Origin: Dechloromonas hankyongensis | GTDB taxonomy: Bacteria > Pseudomonadota > Gammaproteobacteria > Burkholderiales > Rhodocyclaceae | DNA: 64,000 bases | NCBI RefSeq assembly: GCF_022012295.1 | Contig: NZ_JAKLTN010000002.1 | Coordinates: forward strand, 248,001 to 312,000 | Direction of reading: 5' to 3' | Shown here: positions 59,317-64,000 of the stretch, one piece after another | How the letters are laid out: every line of letters begins with the position of its first letter | How positions within the stretch are numbered: the first letter of the stretch is position 1 | Translations under genes and position numbers: made by a program | Notes under the pieces: generated by a model | What the model saw: only the letters and a program-made list of their open reading frames with translations | Database searches by the model: none | What the model was told of the DNA's origin: nothing

Positions 59317-60258
59317 TCAGGCGGCATCGGCACGGCAGACGCGATCGCGTCCCTCGTGCTTGGCTCGGTACAGGGCTTTTTCGGCCGCGAGGACTAGGTC
59401 GTCGGGCGGGTTGTCGAACCCCGGTGCCGCTGAGGCGATGCCGATGCTCAGCGTAACCTGGCCGGTTGGTGAGGCGGGGTGGTGCAGATCGAGGTCACGA
59501 ACGCCCTGCTGAATTTTCTCGGCCACCATCAGGGCGCCGCCGATGGTGGTTTCGGCCAGAATCACGGCGAATGTCTCGCCGCCATGGCGGGCCACGATAT
59601 CGGACGGACGCTCCGAATGGCGGCTGATGGTGGCGGCGATCTGGCGCAGGCATTTGTCGCCGGCCTGATGCCCAAACGTGGCGTTGTACAGTTTGAAATA
59701 ATCGATGTCGCACATCAGCAGGGCGACCGGGTTCGAATGGCGCCGGGCGCGCCGCCATTCGACCGACAGCGCTTCGTCGAAAGCGCGGCGGTTGACGATG
59801 CCAGTCAGATTGTCGATGGACGAGATGCGGGTCAGTTCCTGATTGGCCGCGTCCAGTTTCCGCGTCAGCGAGAGCAGCGATGCGCGCATCAGAACCAGGC
59901 GTTGCATGGCCCGTATCTTCGCGCCGAGGACGATTTCGCTGATCGGCTTGAGCAGGTAGTCGTCGCCGCCGGCCGCGATGCCTTTTTCGATATCGTCATC
60001 CTGGCCGGTCGACGACAGGAAAATGATCGGCGTCCATTCGCCCCCGTTCTCGATGGCGCGGATGCGCCCGGCGAGGGCCAGGCCGTCCATGTCGGGCAGG
60101 GTGAGGTCGAGAAGGATCAGGTCAGGGCGATGCTGTTCGTACAGTTCGATGGCCGCGGCCCCGTTTGCGGCGCAGACGGCCGTGGCGCCGAAGTGCTCGA
60201 CATAGTGCTGCAGCGAGGCTGGACTGTATCGGCTGTCTTCGACGACGAGTATTTTCAT
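59317..60258 (-). CDS. response regulator with diguanylate cyclase domain (GGETF variant)
   Basis: A 313-aa PleD-like protein. The receiver has ILVVEDSRYSPASL, phospho-Asp in LILLDLTLPDMDG (about 52) and Lys in DDYLLKPIS (about 104). A short coiled coil leads to a GGDEF domain with DNLTGIVNRRAFDEAL, CDIDYFKLYNATFGHQAGD and the A-loop HGGETFAVIL. The fourth residue of the signature is Thr instead of the usual Glu. An I-site RPSD stands five residues before the signature. The ATG at 60256-60258 starts the receiver. It is probably an active or weakly active cyclase; the Thr makes this uncertain. Confidence 0.85.
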   Translation of the reverse strand: MKILVVEDSRYSPASLQHYVEHFGATAVCAANGAAAIELYEQHRPDLILLDLTLPDMDGLALAGRIRAIENGGEWTPIIFLSSTGQDDDIEKGIAAGGDDYLLKPISEIVLGAKIRAMQRLVLMRASLLSLTRKLDAANQELTRISSIDNLTGIVNRRAFDEALSVEWRRARRHSNPVALLMCDIDYFKLYNATFGHQAGDKCLRQIAATISRHSERPSDIVARHGGETFAVILAETTIGGALMVAEKIQQGVRDLDLHHPASPTGQVTLSIGIASAAPGFDNPPDDLVLAAEKALYRAKHEGRDRVCRADAA

Positions 60259-60287
60259 GGCAACGGTACGGATGTCATGGCGGCAGT

Positions 60288-60686
60288 CTAACGGCAATAG
60301 CGCGTGAAGAAAACCAGAGCACTGACTGCGATGGAGACGGCAGCCGTTATCCAGACGATTCCCCAGATCAGCGACTGGCGGGCCTGATGATGTGCCGCGC
60401 GCCGCTTGTAATCGACATAGCGCTGGAACTCGCCCAGCGTCAGCACGGCCGTGAATGTGAAAAAGATCATGCTGAAGAACATGGCGATAATCGTGCCGTT
60501 CGACAAGGTCTGGCAGGAAGCCGCCGTGCGATGCAGGAAAATCAATACGGCATCGGTCTGGAACGAGTAACGGGTGACCAGATAGGCCAGGCCGGCAAAA
60601 GTGCTGATCAGGCCGATGCCCAGCCAGGTCTGCCAGCGTTTGAGTGCCACGACGGCACGGTAGATATCGTCAACGATCCATTTCAT
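60288..60686 (-). CDS. small membrane protein of unknown function
   Basis: A 132-aa protein with three hydrophobic segments (about 21-40, 62-84 and 105-127) and no domain that I recognise. Charged segments (FQRYVDYKRRAAHHQARQ) lie between helices 2 and 3. The ATG at 60684-60686 (MKWIVDDIYRAV) gives a compact protein; the frame continues upstream but would overlap the divergent DUF748 gene. It is followed after 29 bp by the diguanylate cyclase gene on the same strand and may be co-transcribed. Confidence 0.65.
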   Translation of the reverse strand: MKWIVDDIYRAVVALKRWQTWLGIGLISTFAGLAYLVTRYSFQTDAVLIFLHRTAASCQTLSNGTIIAMFFSMIFFTFTAVLTLGEFQRYVDYKRRAAHHQARQSLIWGIVWITAAVSIAVSALVFFTRYCR

Positions 60687-60759
60687 ATGTTTTACCAGGG
60701 CGCCGTGCAGCCGGTGTGCTAAATTTAGCCCATGAACAGGTACTCCGGGGCAGAATAAC

Positions 60760-63700
60760 ATGACTATGCAGGCGCTAAGCAATTCCGTGTCAATGTCACG
60801 GCTTTCGGCTGCCCTGAAAGCCCCGCGCAGCGTCAAGTTCGGCAAGTGGTTGTTGATATTTCTGCTGGTTTTTGGGGTATTTGGCTTCTTTGCCGCGCCG
60901 CCGCTCTTAAAGTCCATTTTGCTCAAGCAGCTGTCGGCCCAGTTGCACCGCGAAGTCAGCATCGAGCAGATTGCCATCAACCCCTATGCCTTGTCGGCCC
61001 GGGTCAATGGCCTGTCGATCAAGACCGAAGGCGGCAAGGAGGTGGCCGGTTTCGACGAACTGTTCGTCAATCTGTCGTCGGCCTCGCTGTTCAAGCTGGC
61101 GGCCGTGGTCGACGAAATCCGCCTGCAGGGACTGCGTCTTGCCGTGTCCCGGCTGGAAGAGGGGCGCTACGATATTTCCGATTTGCTCGACGAGTGGATG
61201 AAACCCAAGGACGAGCCGGATACCGGAACGCCGCGCTTCTCGCTGAACAACATCCAGCTGATCAACGGCAAGATCGTCTTTGACGACCAGCCGAAGGGCA
61301 AGGTCCATACGATCAGCGACATCAACCTGGCCTTGCCCTTCGTGTCCAGCCTGCCCTATCAGGCCGAGGTGCTGGTTAAACCGGCCTTCTCGGCCAGCAT
61401 CAATGGTTCGCCGCTGGCGCTGACCGGCGACAGCAAGCCGTTTTCGACGACTCATGAAAGTCACCTGAATCTCGATCTGGATCGCTTCGACCTCGCCGCG
61501 TTGCAGCCTTATCTGCCGGAGTCGCTCCCCTTCCGGCTGAAGGCCGGCACCCTCGACACGGAAATGAAGGCCATGTTCAAGGAGGTGTCGGACCAGGTCT
61601 ATTCGGTGACCATGGTTGGTGCCGCGCACGTTTCCGGGCTGGCGGTGACGGAGAGCGACGGTGCGCCGCTCGTCGACTGGAAGCGCCTCGACGTCGAACT
61701 TGAACAGGTCGATCCGCTCAATCGCCTGGCGGCCGTCAAGCACGTCGGCCTCGATGGGCTGGTGGTCAGTCTGGCGGTGAACAAGCAGGGCGAATTCAAC
61801 GTGTTGCGCCTGCTCGGCAAAATGGCTGCGGCGGCGCCGGCCAAGGCTGAGCCGCCGCCCGAGCCGGGCAAACCCTTCGCCTGGACGCTGGGCGGATTCG
61901 CCCTGACCAATGGTCTGCTGCGCTGGCAGGACGAATCGAACCCGACCCCGGTCGCCGGCGAAGTGCGTCACCTGCACGCCAGCGTCGGCAAGGTCGACAG
62001 CAAGCTGGCCGAGCCGATCGAAATCGGCGAAGTGGCCTATCAGGTCGATCTCGGCGAGCGTTTTCGGGTCGAGAAAATGGCCTTCAAGGGCATCAAGGTC
62101 GACTTGCCGGCGCACCGCATCGATATTGCCGAGGTGACCAATAGCGGTGCTCGCGCCCGCATGCTGCGCAACAAGGCCGGCCAGATCGAATGGGTCAGCT
62201 CGCCGGTGCTGAAGACCATCCGGGCGACCGATGCCAAGGTCGAGGGCAAGGCCAGGGAAGAAAAGCCGTGGATAGGCCTGGTCGGCAAACTCGCCGTCGA
62301 GGATCTCGCCTTCCGTTTCGAGGACCAGACGACGCAGCCGGCCGCGGTTCAGGAAATCGACGGATTCAACCTACGTGGCGAAGGGCTGACCAACGAGCCG
62401 AACCGCAAAGGCAAGATCGCCGTGCAGACCCTGGTCAATAAGAAGGGCAGCGTGAACGTCGATGGCAGCTTGCAGGTCTACCCGCTCGATGTGGCGGTCA
62501 AGCTTGAGACGCAGGCGATTCCGCTGCTGCCGCTCGAACCGTACCTCGGCCAGTTCCTCAATGTGTCGGTAAATCGCGGGCAGGTGTCGAACAAGGGCGA
62601 GGCCACGGCCAAGCTCGATACCGGTGGGCTGAAGGCCGGCTACAAGGGCAATTTCACGCTCGGTGATTTCGTCGCTGTCGACAAGGCGAACAGCACCGAT
62701 TTCCTGAAGTGGAAGTCGCTTTACTTCGGCGGCATCGATTTCCGGCTGGAGCCGATGGCGATCAATGTCGGCGAAATCGCATTGACCGACTTTTACTCGC
62801 GCCTGATCCTGAACAAGGAAGGCAAGCTGAACCTGGCCGACATGATCAAGAAGCCGGGTGGCGAACCGGTCGCAGCGGCAACCGACAAGCCGGTTGAGAC
62901 GAAGGGCGATGGAAAGGCCGAGACGAAGCCGGCGGCAAAGAATGCAGCGCCCGCCAAGCCGCCGGTGCCGATCAAGATAACCAAGATCACGCTGCAGAAC
63001 GGCACGGTTAATTTCTCCGACTTCTTCGTCAAGCCGAACTACAGCGTCAATATCGCCAAACTGGGCGGCCGGGTGAGTGGTCTGTCATCGGCCCCCGATA
63101 CCGTTGCCGACATGGAACTGCGCGGCAAGTATGCCAATTCGGCTCCCGTGCAGATCGTGGCCAAGCTGAATCCGTTGGCCGCCAAGTCCTACCTCGATCT
63201 GAAGGCCGAGATTACCGGCGTCGATTTGACCGGCTTCTCGCCGTATTCCGGCAAGTACGCCGGCTATGCCATCGAGAAGGGCAAGCTGTCGCTGAACGTC
63301 GCCTACAAGTTGGAAAACAACCAGCTGAGCGCCGAGAACCGCTTGTTCATCGACCAGTTCACCTTCGGCGACAAGGTCGAAAGCCCAGACGCCACCACAT
63401 TGCCGGTCAATCTCGCCATTTCGCTGCTCAAGAACAATCGCGGCGAAATCGATCTGAATCTGCCGATCTCCGGTTCGCTGGACGATCCGCAGTTTTCCAT
63501 CGGCGGCCTGATCATCAAGGTCATCGTCAACTTGTTCGTGAAGGCCGTGTCCTCGCCCTTCGCCTTACTGGGATCGATGTTCGGCGGCGGTGAAGAACTG
63601 TCTAACGTAGAATTTGCTGCAGGCCGCGCCGGTATCGATGCCGCCGCGACGAAGAAGCTGGAAAGCCTGGCCAAGGCCCTGGTCGAGCGCAATTCCCTGA

Positions 63701-64000
63701 AGCTGGAAATCACCGGCCGGGCGGATCCGGAAAACGACAAGGAAGGCATCAAGCGGGTCGCCATGGAGCGCGCCATGAAGGCCGAGAAGCTGAAGGACCT
63801 GAAGAAGGCGGGCGAAGGAAGGTCGCTGGACGACATCGACATCGCCCCCGACGAATACAAGACCTATCTGACGCGTGCCTACAAGGAAGCGAAATTCCCC
63901 AAGCCGCGTAACGTGGTCGGTTTGCAGAAGGACCTGCCGGTCGAGGAAATGGAAAAGCTGATGCTGACCAATCTGCCGGCGACCGATGACGATATCAAAA
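60760..64000 (+). CDS. DUF748/AsmA-like envelope protein, 3' end cut by window
   Basis: Large envelope protein, at least 1080 aa, running off the right edge. It has an N-terminal transmembrane helix (about 29-48, KWLLIFLLVFGVFGFF) and then a long periplasmic beta-rich region with repeated LxxxxLxVN and NGxVxFxD patterns. Examples are NNIQLINGKIVFDDQP (about 165) and ITLQNGTVNFSDFFVKPNYSVNI (about 746), typical of DUF748 and related to AsmA/TamB bridge proteins. The C-terminal part (about 950 onwards; AAGRAGIDAATKKLESLAKAL) resembles the OmpA-like tail often found in DUF748. In-frame ATGs at 60760, 60766 and 60793 make the exact start uncertain. A role in envelope lipid transport is possible. 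Confidence 0.8.
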   Translation, partial: MTMQALSNSVSMSRLSAALKAPRSVKFGKWLLIFLLVFGVFGFFAAPPLLKSILLKQLSAQLHREVSIEQIAINPYALSARVNGLSIKTEGGKEVAGFDELFVNLSSASLFKLAAVVDEIRLQGLRLAVSRLEEGRYDISDLLDEWMKPKDEPDTGTPRFSLNNIQLINGKIVFDDQPKGKVHTISDINLALPFVSSLPYQAEVLVKPAFSASINGSPLALTGDSKPFSTTHESHLNLDLDRFDLAALQPYLPESLPFRLKAGTLDTEMKAMFKEVSDQVYSVTMVGAAHVSGLAVTESDGAPLVDWKRLDVELEQVDPLNRLAAVKHVGLDGLVVSLAVNKQGEFNVLRLLGKMAAAAPAKAEPPPEPGKPFAWTLGGFALTNGLLRWQDESNPTPVAGEVRHLHASVGKVDSKLAEPIEIGEVAYQVDLGERFRVEKMAFKGIKVDLPAHRIDIAEVTNSGARARMLRNKAGQIEWVSSPVLKTIRATDAKVEGKAREEKPWIGLVGKLAVEDLAFRFEDQTTQPAAVQEIDGFNLRGEGLTNEPNRKGKIAVQTLVNKKGSVNVDGSLQVYPLDVAVKLETQAIPLLPLEPYLGQFLNVSVNRGQVSNKGEATAKLDTGGLKAGYKGNFTLGDFVAVDKANSTDFLKWKSLYFGGIDFRLEPMAINVGEIALTDFYSRLILNKEGKLNLADMIKKPGGEPVAAATDKPVETKGDGKAETKPAAKNAAPAKPPVPIKITKITLQNGTVNFSDFFVKPNYSVNIAKLGGRVSGLSSAPDTVADMELRGKYANSAPVQIVAKLNPLAAKSYLDLKAEITGVDLTGFSPYSGKYAGYAIEKGKLSLNVAYKLENNQLSAENRLFIDQFTFGDKVESPDATTLPVNLAISLLKNNRGEIDLNLPISGSLDDPQFSIGGLIIKVIVNLFVKAVSSPFALLGSMFGGGEELSNVEFAAGRAGIDAAATKKLESLAKALVERNSLKLEITGRADPENDKEGIKRVAMERAMKAEKLKDLKKAGEGRSLDDIDIAPDEYKTYLTRAYKEAKFPKPRNVVGLQKDLPVEEMEKLMLTNLPATDDDIK

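Noticed and set aside
1..64000. CRISPR array, tRNA or rRNA genes, prophage or integrative element
   Set aside because: No regularly spaced repeats, cloverleaf-like segments, integrase or phage genes were recognised on reading both strands; gene content and composition are even across the window.

Overview
The window is GC-rich, densely coding bacterial DNA. Gene content points to a denitrifying betaproteobacterium of the Rhodocyclales (Dechloromonas/Azonexus-like): a clade II (Sec-type) nitrous oxide reductase cluster, RegA/RegB redox control, a large beta-oxidation regulon and several c-di-GMP proteins. The assignment rests on gene families and synteny only. I saw no rRNA, tRNA, CRISPR array, insertion sequence or prophage, and no gene-free stretch above about 300 bases.

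Layout. (1) 1-7.8 kb, housekeeping and small genes: a dinB fragment behind a textbook LexA box, rsmJ, an alpha/beta hydrolase, a GlcD-like FAD oxidase, a fused SpmAB protein, an L,D-transpeptidase-like protein, two small unknown proteins sharing a C-terminal motif, and an overlapping folB-like/folA pair. (2) 7.8-10.8 kb: a Cache-PAS-PAS-GGDEF-EAL protein. (3) 10.9-31.7 kb, a fatty-acid degradation region: a TetR regulator, fadE, thiolase, DegV, fadJ-like, fadL, then (after a hybrid histidine kinase) a fadN-type fusion, fadA, a DUF4442 protein, a chalcone-isomerase-like protein, fadD, a nitronate monooxygenase-like protein and a second acyl-CoA dehydrogenase. Three promoters here carry the same 16-bp dyad, TCAAACG..CGT.TGA-like, including the TetR gene's own promoter. 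(4) 31.7-53.9 kb, a nitrous-oxide respiration region: tlpA-like, nosY, nosL, nosF, nosH, nosG, nosD, nosB, two c-type cytochromes and nosZ, then a response regulator, a histidine kinase and a haem-motif hybrid kinase, then a second, apparently identical nosZ. All of these lie on the minus strand. Divergent from the second nosZ is a copper-chaperone set (unknown membrane-anchored protein, SCO1/SenC, PCuAC), followed by regA/regB and a dihaem cytochrome c. (5) 53.9-64 kb, housekeeping: ICMT-like methyltransferase, M18 aminopeptidase, lipase-like hydrolase, dnaQ, rnhA, a methyltransferase, gloB, a response-regulator diguanylate cyclase, a small membrane protein and the start of a DUF748/AsmA-like protein cut by the window end.

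How the parts fit. The fad genes encode uptake (FadL), activation (FadD), two dehydrogenases, two differently arranged hydratase/dehydrogenase fusions and two thiolases, probably repressed together by the TetR protein. In the nos region, electrons probably pass from the quinone pool via NosG/NosH and the small cytochromes to periplasmic NosZ. NosD/F/Y/L and probably SCO/PCuAC supply copper. RegA-type boxes (GCGNC-N5-GNCGC) lie upstream of both nosZ genes and of the RegB-adjacent cytochrome. FNR-like dyads lie upstream of the cytochromes and nosZ2. The embedded three-protein phosphorelay with a CXXCH sensor domain is the most likely dedicated regulator. The two nosZ copies are identical through the coding sequence and about 47 bp of leader, then have different upstream DNA, so the same enzyme seems to be under two different controls.
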